A stretch of DNA of 7,981 nt from Bacteroidales bacterium UBA4417 (GTDB taxonomy: Bacteria; Bacteroidota; Bacteroidia; Bacteroidales; UBA4417), in contig DGQJ01000170.1 of the NCBI GenBank assembly GCA_002389705.1, forward strand, positions 14,047-22,027, in the 5' to 3' direction. A program made the position numbers and the translations under genes. Shown here in pieces: positions 1-5,804 of the stretch. Under the pieces are notes generated by a model. It did no database searches. It saw only the letters and a program-made list of their open reading frames with translations, and was not told where the DNA came from. Position 1 is the first letter of the stretch; each line of letters starts with the position of its first letter.

Positions 1-68
1 ATTTTTGCCATGGATGACTTTGATAACGCATTTTTAAGTTACAAATCTTTTTAATTTATTTTATAATC

Positions 69-102
69 TTTCAATATTTTAAAGATAAATTTTCTAATTT
101 TG
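69..102 (+). promoter_or_regulatory. Candidate Bacteroidota promoter for the GH109-like gene
   Basis: TAATTTTG at 95-102 is an exact match to the Bacteroidota -7 consensus TAnnTTTG. A weak -33-like TTTC lies at 69-72, 22 bases upstream (consensus TTTG). Transcription would start roughly ten bases before the ATG at 119, giving a very short leader. The surrounding DNA is very AT-rich, so a chance match is possible; the -33 element is the weak part. Confidence 0.4.
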
Positions 103-118
103 AAGAAACATAATACTC

Positions 119-1531
119 ATGCATTCCGAAGAAAATAACAGCCGCAGAAAATTTATCAAATTAGCAGCCATTGGTTCTGCCGCATTGGGCACCGCCCCGC
201 TGGCACAGGCATTTGCCACAAATCAAACTTCTGAAAACCTACAGAATCCTGGCAACAAGGTTCCTGCCCGGAAAGGGAAATCCGTAATGGGACTCAGGTG
301 CGAGCCGCTTAAAACCGTGCGTATCGGGCTGATAGGAATAGGTATGCGTGGCAGCGGAGCTGTTGGACGACTTCTGCAGGTAGAAGGTGTTGAAATCAGG
401 GCTATAGCTGATGTAGTTGAGAAAAATGTAAAGGAGGCTAATAAAAAAATCACCGATTCGGGTTTTAAACCAGCTGTTGAATATACAGAAGAGGAAGGAT
501 GGAAAAAGATATGCGAGCGCGACGATATAGACCTGGTTTATCAATGTACACCCTGGCTGATGCATACCCCCGTATCAGTGTATGCCATGAAACACGGTAA
601 ACATGCTGCCTGCGAAGTTCCCAGTGCTGTAACCCTGGCTGAATGCTGGGAGCTGGTAAATACTGCTGAGGAAACCCAAAGGCATTTTATGATGCTCGAA
701 AACTGTTGTTATGATTTCTTTGAAATGAACACCCTGAACATGGCGCGCAATGGCGTGTTTGGCGAAATTTACCATGCCGAAGGCGCCTACATCCATGATT
801 TGCGATGGCTTAAGTTTATGAAGGAAGGTGGATATTACAACCGCTGGCGTCTTGATTTCAGCAAACTTCATACGGGTAACCCCTACCCTACCCATGGACT
901 TGGGCCTGTTGCACAGGTAATGGGCATAAACCGCGGCGACAGGTTTGATTATCTTTCATCAATTTCGACAAACCAAATTGGAATGACCCTGTATGCCAGG
1001 GAAAAATTTGGTGCTGATTCACCCGATGCAAGGCAATCGTACAAACTGGGAGATATGAATACCACTGTAATCCGGACGGTAAAAGGAAAGACCATCATGA
1101 TACAACATGATACCACAAGTCCACGACCCTATAACCGCATACACTGCCTTAGCGGAACCAAAGGAATGGCTGTTAAATACCCGGAGGAGCAGATTGCATT
1201 AGAACCCAATGCGCATGAGTTCCTGAAAAAGGAAGACTTCGAAGCACTGATGAAAAAATATGAACATCCGCTGGCCACGCAAATTGGAGCAAAAGCCAAA
1301 AAAGTGGGCGGACACGGAGGCATGGATTTTATAATGGACTACCGGCTTATTTACTGTCTGCGTAAAGGCTTACCCCTCGACCAGGATGTTTACGATGCCG
1401 CAGCATGGTGCAGCATAGTTCCGTTGAGTGAAAAAAGTGTACTGAATCGCGGCAATTCAATAGATATACCTGATTTTACCCGTGGAGCCTGGGAAACTGC
1501 CAGCCCATGGCCTATTGTAACCATCGACTGA
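119..1531 (+). CDS. Tat-exported Gfo/Idh/MocA-family protein, GH109-type (alpha-N-acetylgalactosaminidase-like)
   Basis: The 470-residue product starts with a twin-arginine signal: SRRKFIK at residues 8-14, a hydrophobic stretch to about 29, and a plausible cleavage site after AQAFA near 33. It should therefore be exported folded, to the periplasm or as an anchored protein. The Rossmann NAD(P)-binding motif GLIGIGMRG (70-78) opens the Gfo/Idh/MocA fold, and CEVP (165-168) stands where the family usually has EKP. The segment ENCCY (194-198), GEIYHAEGAYIHDLR (215-229) and NPYPTHGLGP (254-263) resembles what I recall of GH109 enzymes. These use bound NAD+ in a redox-assisted cleavage of alpha-N-acetylgalactosamine; the conserved Tyr and His would be Y256 and H259. 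Length fits the family. Substrate is not provable from sequence alone, and a related sugar dehydrogenase or glycosidase remains possible. The gene stands alone on this strand, with its own terminator. Confidence 0.88.
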   Translation: MHSEENNSRRKFIKLAAIGSAALGTAPLAQAFATNQTSENLQNPGNKVPARKGKSVMGLRCEPLKTVRIGLIGIGMRGSGAVGRLLQVEGVEIRAIADVVEKNVKEANKKITDSGFKPAVEYTEEEGWKKICERDDIDLVYQCTPWLMHTPVSVYAMKHGKHAACEVPSAVTLAECWELVNTAEETQRHFMMLENCCYDFFEMNTLNMARNGVFGEIYHAEGAYIHDLRWLKFMKEGGYYNRWRLDFSKLHTGNPYPTHGLGPVAQVMGINRGDRFDYLSSISTNQIGMTLYAREKFGADSPDARQSYKLGDMNTTVIRTVKGKTIMIQHDTTSPRPYNRIHCLSGTKGMAVKYPEEQIALEPNAHEFLKKEDFEALMKKYEHPLATQIGAKAKKVGGHGGMDFIMDYRLIYCLRKGLPLDQDVYDAAAWCSIVPLSEKSVLNRGNSIDIPDFTRGAWETASPWPIVTID

Positions 1532-1550
1532 TATATTGAAAGCCATAAAA

Positions 1551-1584
1551 GCGACGCATTCTGAACGATTGCGTCGTTTTTTTT
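1551..1584 (+). terminator. Rho-independent terminator of the GH109-like gene, possibly bidirectional
   Basis: CGACGCA (1552-1558) pairs perfectly with TGCGTCG (1570-1576) around an 11-base loop and is followed by eight T at 1577-1584. A G:T pair and A:T pairs from the upstream AAAA can extend the stem. Read on the minus strand, the same hairpin is followed by CTTTTATGG, so it may also stop the convergent barrel gene. The T-run overlaps that gene's stop codon (1583-1585). Confidence 0.85.
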
Positions 1585-2317
1585 ACCAGCGCCTCCCTCC
1601 AAAACGCGCTGCTTTAAACATGAGACCTGCTTTTATCCCAATATAAAAATTGTGCGATCCTGCATAATCGCCGTGTGTATTAGGAATTTGCCAATCGGCA
1701 TCATTTATATCCGTTAAGCCAAAAGATGAATCAATTGAGAAAAGGAACATTACGCTTCTTGAATAATTAAGTTCAACCATTCGGTTGATTGAAAAATTGA
1801 GGGCAATATCAATGGGTTTGAAACGGTAAGTTACATCTCCATCCATCATTCCTTCCTCGTTCTGGAGGCGGTTGCCTCCATCTTCCCTGGAGTATTCCTG
1901 TGTAGCCTTAACGAGGTACCGGATATCGGGACCTGCCGAAATCCAGGTAGGGTAATTCATGTATGGTATCTGACGCATGATCATCACAGGCATTTCGAGG
2001 TAATTAAGTTTCAATTTCCGGTCAGCAATAGCACCCGATTGTTCGCCATAATAATTCTGTCCCAGCTTGCTCAGTAAAATTGAACCATTTAATCCCCATT
2101 CTTTTGACATAAAAAAACTTGCACCCAGCCCCCCGGTCAAGCCAAAGGTTGTTGCATAAGGCATCTCAGCATTCCCATAGGCATTCTGATTCAATATCCA
2201 TACACTATTTAAACCGGCCGTTCCATTAAGCCAAAAAGAGTTGACTTGCTGCGATCTGCCACTAAATGCAAACAGTAACAGCAAAACAGGTAACAAGCAG
2301 AGCATTTTTAGCTTCAT
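1583..2317 (-). CDS. PorT-like outer-membrane beta-barrel protein, copy 1
   Basis: The 244-residue product has a signal peptide (MKLKMLCLLPVLLLLFAFSGRSQ, about 1-23). The rest is alternating beta-strand sequence ending in an aromatic residue (GRRW), as expected of an outer-membrane barrel recognised by the BAM machinery. Patterns such as LNYLEMPVMIM, YPTWISAGPDIRY and HNFYIGIKAGLMFK are typical of the small Bacteroidota barrels grouped as 'outer membrane protein beta-barrel domain' or PorT family. Size and strand content suggest about eight strands. It is a close paralogue of the neighbouring barrel, about half identical by eye, with matching blocks NQNAYGN, SKLGQNY, FGLTDIN and a common GRRW end. 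The function is unknown; nothing indicates a substrate or a role in type IX secretion. ATG at 2317 precedes the signal peptide directly. No exact TAnnTTTG promoter was found in the 75 bases upstream. Confidence 0.85.
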   Translation of the reverse strand: MKLKMLCLLPVLLLLFAFSGRSQQVNSFWLNGTAGLNSVWILNQNAYGNAEMPYATTFGLTGGLGASFFMSKEWGLNGSILLSKLGQNYYGEQSGAIADRKLKLNYLEMPVMIMRQIPYMNYPTWISAGPDIRYLVKATQEYSREDGGNRLQNEEGMMDGDVTYRFKPIDIALNFSINRMVELNYSRSVMFLFSIDSSFGLTDINDADWQIPNTHGDYAGSHNFYIGIKAGLMFKAARFGGRRW

Positions 2318-2375
2318 TCAGTAAATGGATTAATTGATGCAACCGGTAATTTTGAACACGCCAACTGAAGTTTCA

Positions 2376-2425
2376 AAAAAACAAAAAAATTAACGGTTGC
2401 GCCGGCTATAACCGATGTCAACCGT
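2376..2425 (-). terminator. Intrinsic terminator after barrel copy 2
   Basis: On the minus strand ACGGTTG (2425-2419) pairs with CAACCGT (2399-2393). The loop can form an inner CGGT/GCCG stem around TATA. The hairpin is followed by TAATTTTTTTG and a second run of seven T. It lies about 110 bases past the stop codon of barrel copy 2 and upstream of barrel copy 1, so the two paralogues are probably transcribed largely separately. Confidence 0.65.
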
Positions 2426-2537
2426 AAAATTAATAAACTGGCGATTCATAAAATTGTTTTTCCTACTTAAAACACTTTTACTTCCAAAATATTGTACTTC
2501 CCGAAATCAGAAGGCATGCTAACGGATGATGAAATTG

Positions 2538-3287
2538 CTACCAGCGTCTTCCACTTGATTTCGAAAGTTTGAAAATCATACCCGCTTTAAAACCGATGTA
2601 AAAATTACGGCCAGCGCCATATTCCTTATGTGTGTTTTGAATCTGCCACGGTACCCTGTTTATGTCAGTCAATCCGATGGATGAGTTGATGGAAAACAGG
2701 AACATTTTCCGCCTGTCGTTGTTAAAATCAATCATTCGGTTGAGTGAAACATTTAAAGCGATATCCACCGGGTTAAATCTTTCGGTGATGTCGCCCGATT
2801 GCATTCCTTCAGGATTGGGTAAAGCAACACCGCCATCGCGGCTATAATCCTGCTTAGCTTTCATCAAAATTAAAATATCGGGGCCAAATGATACCCAGGT
2901 TGGGTAATTGCGATACAGAATCTGTTTCATCAATAAAAGCGGCACTTCCACATAAAGCAGTTTCACATCACGCCTGGCTTTTGCCCCGGCCTGCCAACCT
3001 GAATAGTTCTGTCCTAATTTACTCACATAAACCGATCCGGCGTAACCCCAGTCGCGGGTGTTAAAATAATTTACACCTCCGCCAGCAGTAAGTCCGAAAG
3101 TGGGGGCATATTCTATTTCCTGGTTGCCATACGCATTCTGGTTTATGATCCAGTTGCTGTTGGCCCCCACCATGCCGTTTACCCACAATGAGTGATTAGC
3201 CCACAGCGAGCGGCTCCGCTGAGCCTGCACATCAAGCGCGTGGAACATGAGCAAAATACTGATCAAAGAAATAATAATATTTTTCAT
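2538..3287 (-). CDS. PorT-like outer-membrane beta-barrel protein, copy 2
   Basis: The 249-residue product starts with a signal peptide (MKNIIISLISILLMFHALDVQAQ, about 1-23, cut after AQA or nearby). The mature part runs from LWVNGMVGANSNWIINQNAYGN to the terminal GRRW. Alternating hydrophobic strands, the YVEVPLLLMKQ and YPTWVSFGPDIL segments and the final tryptophan place it in the same small barrel family as its downstream neighbour. It aligns with that protein over the whole mature length, with the main differences at the signal peptide and at exposed positions such as ADRKLKLNY versus ARRDVKLLY. The pair most likely arose by tandem duplication. The function is unknown. A surface or periplasmic binding role is possible but unsupported. 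The ATG at 3287 is chosen because it opens the signal peptide. Confidence 0.85.
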   Translation of the reverse strand: MKNIIISLISILLMFHALDVQAQRSRSLWANHSLWVNGMVGANSNWIINQNAYGNQEIEYAPTFGLTAGGGVNYFNTRDWGYAGSVYVSKLGQNYSGWQAGAKARRDVKLLYVEVPLLLMKQILYRNYPTWVSFGPDILILMKAKQDYSRDGGVALPNPEGMQSGDITERFNPVDIALNVSLNRMIDFNNDRRKMFLFSINSSIGLTDINRVPWQIQNTHKEYGAGRNFYIGFKAGMIFKLSKSSGRRW

Positions 3288-3342
3288 CGCCTTAACATTT
3301 TATCGTTCAGAAAAGGGCAGACCCTACAACTGTAACTGATTT

Positions 3343-3358
3343 TTGAATCAAAATTCAA
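3343..3358. repeat. Short inverted repeat upstream of barrel copy 2
   Basis: TTGAAT (3343-3348) and ATTCAA (3353-3358) are perfect inverted arms around CAAA, about 55 bases before the ATG of barrel copy 2. Read on the minus strand, bases 3356-3349 give GAATTTTG, one mismatch from the -7 consensus TAnnTTTG, so an operator overlapping a promoter is conceivable. No -33 TTTG was found at the right distance, and AT-rich DNA makes such repeats common. Confidence 0.25.
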
Positions 3359-3459
3359 TCAAAAACAGATAATATGTTTTAGCGAAACGGCTGGCTTTAC
3401 AGGATTAATCTCCACAGCGCTGCGGATGAAATTTACTTTACCAAACCGGGGTTACTGTA

Positions 3460-4014
3460 CTACAATACAACAAACTTACCGTTTTCAAAGTGCAGTTTCG
3501 ACAAATACTGGTTTTTAACATCCTGATTTTCATCAAAGTAAAAAACATGATTCGCCTGCGAAAGAAAGGTATCAAGATCATTTTTTGTTTTCCCCTCTCC
3601 CGGTAACCGCATCATCATCAGGAACAGACCCGGGTTTATAAACCTGCGCAGGCTCCTGCTTTCGCACACAATTATCTGCTTATTAATGTATGTTGAGAGG
3701 AAATGTAATAGTGCTTTTTGTATAAATTTTTCGTTTACTCTGATATAAAATACATGATGGGCACCCGCCATAAGCATTTTAGAGGTATCCTTATGCGACG
3801 AGGCATTCAGCTCTTCGAAAATAGAAAATCCGGTTGTTTCTTCAACACCATGATTTCCATGAAATTGATCCTCGCCAGGGCGGATGGCGGTAACTTTTAA
3901 ACCAACAATTTCGTGGGCCGATGAAAGCTTACTGATGATGTTGCAGGCCATGGTTGTTTTGCCGGAATTACGCGAATTACCGCCAATCAAAACCATGTTG
4001 GGAATAGAAAGCAT
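3460..4014 (-). CDS. MobB-like P-loop nucleotide-binding protein
   Basis: This is a cytoplasmic protein of 184 residues counted from the ATG at 4014. A Walker A-type loop, GGNSRNSGKTT (11-21), sits at the very N-terminus. It is followed by GLKVTA (38-43), FHGNH (51-55) and KDTSKMLMAGAHHVFY (75-90), which resembles the MobB pattern of a GLK/H strand and a KDS..L..AGA segment. IIVCESRSL (114-122) occupies the place of the Walker B strand. MobB-type proteins bind GTP and assist molybdenum-cofactor nucleotide attachment or delivery. The neighbouring ModE-like gene supports a molybdenum or tungsten link, but the exact role is open. The frame can be extended four codons to a TTG at 4026. I prefer the ATG because TTG starts are rare here. 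A second ATG at 3996 also lies before the P-loop. The spacing to the upstream gene is 26 bases, consistent with an operon. Confidence 0.7.
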   Translation of the reverse strand: MLSIPNMVLIGGNSRNSGKTTMACNIISKLSSAHEIVGLKVTAIRPGEDQFHGNHGVEETTGFSIFEELNASSHKDTSKMLMAGAHHVFYIRVNEKFIQKALLHFLSTYINKQIIVCESRSLRRFINPGLFLMMMRLPGEGKTKNDLDTFLSQANHVFYFDENQDVKNQYLSKLHFENGKFVVL

Positions 4015-4040
4015 ATTGTTAGCCAAAAAGTCCGGATGAA

Positions 4041-4403
4041 CTATGTATTAAGTTCGTTGAGCAGGCGCTCAAATTCCTTTTTCATGATTTTATCCATGCG
4101 CTGGTGAAATACATCGAATGATTTGACCAGCCGCCTGCCTTCTGGCGAAAGTTTTGTGCTTCCGCCTTCCTGTCCGCCGCGAACGGTTTCGAGCAGGTTG
4201 AACCCGAGCATTTTTTCAATTTTACGCAAATCGTTCCAGGTGCGGCGATAGGTAATCCCCAGCTCTTCGCAGGCACCCACCAGCGAACCGCATTCCTCAA
4301 TTTTTTTTAATATTTTCCACTTGCCATCGCCCAATATACCTTCACCTTTGGGGGAAGAAAACCAGATTTTGTACTCCGGCTGCATATTTTCAAATTTATT
4401 CAT
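4041..4403 (-). CDS. ModE-like single-domain winged helix-turn-helix regulator
   Basis: The 120-residue cytoplasmic DNA-binding protein matches the N-terminal domain of ModE (LysR-type HTH_1 fold). Residues 28-95 read WKILKKIEECGSL.., a recognition helix around ACEELGITYRRTWNDLRKIE (44-63), and a wing rich in glycine, RGGQEGGSTKLSPEG (75-89), equivalent to the GGKGGGG wing of E. coli ModE. The C-terminal Mop/TOBE molybdate-binding domains are absent, and only a short charged helix (about 96-120) follows. It therefore cannot sense oxyanion in the way full ModE does. It is the first gene of a probable two-gene unit with the MobB-like gene. ATG at 4403 is used; M7 is an alternative start. The DNA-binding fold is clear, while the ligand and target genes are unknown. 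Confidence 0.82.
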   Translation of the reverse strand: MNKFENMQPEYKIWFSSPKGEGILGDGKWKILKKIEECGSLVGACEELGITYRRTWNDLRKIEKMLGFNLLETVRGGQEGGSTKLSPEGRRLVKSFDVFHQRMDKIMKKEFERLLNELNT

Positions 4404-4685
4404 TGGATTGAAATTTTATAGCATGCTTAAACTTTTGTGGAAATTCAAAAAAAATAACCCGAGCCCATCCTGTCATACAATTTATTGTTTTGGTAAAATG
4501 TATCCGGAAAGGCTGACGGAAAATTTTATGAAGACGTGTTAAGAACTACCAATTTCTTGATTTTCATCACAATACCCGGGCTGACACCAAACCTTTTCAT
4601 AAACTGATGAAAGCGGGCTGAAAGACAAAAGTATTTGACGATAACAATCAATAGCGCTGACTATTAATGCTATACCCAGCAACGA
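4404..4685. other. Non-coding spacer between obg and the ModE-like gene
   Basis: This 282-base AT-rich spacer holds the 3' end of the hpt-adk-obg transcript and presumably the promoter of the ModE-like gene. I see no credible gene in it. Two inverted repeats are visible: ACAAT-TT-ATTGT at 4477-4488, about 75 bases before the ModE-like start, and TTTCATCA (4562-4569) with TGATGAAA (4605-4612), where an alternative TTTCAT/ATGAAA hairpin of six base pairs uses the same right arm. Neither is followed by a T-run on the minus strand, so neither is a convincing terminator. No exact TAnnTTTG was found for the minus strand. Confidence 0.5.
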
Positions 4686-5675
4686 TCAGGCATTCAACTG
4701 CGCCCAGAGCATTTCCTTCAGTTGAGTTAGCCCAAGCCTGCTATGTGATGAGATAAACACAGAAGGAATGCGAGGCAATTCTTTACGCATCAGTTTCATC
4801 ATTTCCTCATCGAGCATATCGCTTTTGCTGATCGCGAGCAATCGTCCTTTGTTAAGCAATTCGGGATTGAATTGTTTTAATTCGTTGAGCAGTATTTTGT
4901 ATTCTTTTTTTATGTCGTTGGTGTCGGCAGGAATTACAAAAAGCAATACCGAATTCCTTTCGATATGACGCAGAAATCTTACCCCAAGGCCTTTGCCTTC
5001 GTGGGCTCCCTCGATGATGCCGGGAATATCAGCCATTACAAACGATTTGTCGTCGTAATACGAAACAATACCCAGGTTTGGGCGAAGCGTTGTAAAAGGA
5101 TAATCGGCAATTTCGGGTTTGGCGGCTGAAAGCACTGACAACAATGTTGATTTACCGGCATTGGGAAAACCTACCAGCCCGACATCGGCCAGGATTTTTA
5201 ATTCAAATATTTTCCAGCATTCAGTAAAAGGTTCGCCGGGCTGAGCAAAGCGCGGTGCCTGGTTGGTAGAGGTTTTAAAATGGTCATTGCCCATGCCGCC
5301 CCTTCCGCCTGGTACAATAATATGTCTTTCGCCATGTTCGGTTACTTCGCATTCAATTTCACCGGTTTCGGGATCACGTACAACAGTTCCCAGAGGAACT
5401 TTAATAATTCTGTCCTCACCGTTAGCCCCGGTTTGCAGCGATTTCGAACCACTTTCGCCGTCGCCGGCTATAATATGTTTGGTGTAACGCAGGTGGAGCA
5501 TGGTCCATAACTGCTTATCGCCTTCAATAATGATATGCCCGCCTCGACCGCCATCGCCGCCGTCGGGCCCTCCTTTGGGATTACCCTTTGTGCGCAAAAA
5601 ATGGTGAGAACCTGCCCCACCCTGGCCCGATCGCAAATAGATCTTCACATAATCAACAAAACTGGAACTGGCCAT
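4686..5675 (-). CDS. obgE: GTPase Obg/CgtA
   Basis: The 329-residue Obg GTPase is an essential ribosome-associated protein involved in 50S maturation and stress control in bacteria. Residues 1-158 form the glycine-rich Obg domain ([35 protein letters not shown]). The G domain follows with G1 GFPNAGKST (169-177), switch [12 protein letters not shown] (192-202), G3 [16 protein letters not shown] (216-231), G4 SKSD (283-286) and a G5-like SSHS (309-312). G4 has serine instead of the canonical asparagine (NKxD), a variant I believe is common in this phylum. The C-terminal OCT domain is absent, as usual outside Firmicutes. It is the last gene of the minus-strand cluster, 129 bases after adk. ATG at 5675 gives the standard [12 protein letters not shown] start. 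Confidence 0.97.
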   Translation of the reverse strand: MASSSFVDYVKIYLRSGQGGAGSHHFLRTKGNPKGGPDGGDGGRGGHIIIEGDKQLWTMLHLRYTKHIIAGDGESGSKSLQTGANGEDRIIKVPLGTVVRDPETGEIECEVTEHGERHIIVPGGRGGMGNDHFKTSTNQAPRFAQPGEPFTECWKIFELKILADVGLVGFPNAGKSTLLSVLSAAKPEIADYPFTTLRPNLGIVSYYDDKSFVMADIPGIIEGAHEGKGLGVRFLRHIERNSVLLFVIPADTNDIKKEYKILLNELKQFNPELLNKGRLLAISKSDMLDEEMMKLMRKELPRIPSVFISSHSRLGLTQLKEMLWAQLNA

Positions 5676-5722
5676 TAGTTATTTTTAAATGATTGTTTAT
5701 TAGATATAAATATGATTAAAAC

Positions 5723-5753
5723 TGCCACTGATTTACATCCGAAGGCTGTGGCA
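5723..5753 (-). terminator. Candidate terminator or attenuator between adk and obg
   Basis: On the minus strand TGCCAC (5753-5748) pairs with GTGGCA (5728-5723) around a 19-base loop and is followed by GTTTTAATC. The stem is only six base pairs and the T-run is short, so this is a weak or partial terminator that could lower obg expression relative to adk. AT-rich DNA at 5676-5722 could hold a separate obg promoter, but no exact consensus was found. Confidence 0.35.
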
Positions 5754-5804
5754 TTGTTTCTTAACAGAACAAATGCCTGCGGGTTAAGTTCTAAGCATTA
5801 TTTA

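Noticed and set aside
1..54. Short open frames at the left edge: a plus-strand tail ending in TAA at 52-54 and a minus-strand ATG at 29-31 open to the edge.
   Set aside because: Either could be the end or start of a neighbouring gene, but 10-17 codons with no recognisable motif cannot be judged.
223..565. Minus-strand open frames inside the GH109-like gene.
   Set aside because: They overlap a strongly supported gene and have no domain-like composition, so they are shadows.
3415..3422. Perfect palindrome CAGCGCTG just downstream of the MobB-like gene.
   Set aside because: It is eight bases only, and no T-run follows on the minus strand, so it is not a terminator; such palindromes occur by chance.
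4283..4286. Obg G4 motif as SKSD rather than NKxD, considered as a sign of lost GTPase specificity.
   Set aside because: The motif lies in obg (residues 283-286). All other G motifs are intact, and I believe this variant is frequent in Bacteroidota Obg, so it is probably ordinary.
4082..4300. Alternative minus-strand frame within the ModE-like gene.
   Set aside because: It is a shifted frame of the same DNA, while the ModE-type motifs lie in the 4041-4403 frame.
4321..4542. Plus-strand open frame of 73 codons running from the ModE-like gene into the spacer.
   Set aside because: Half lies antisense to a clear gene and the rest has no family resemblance or promoter.
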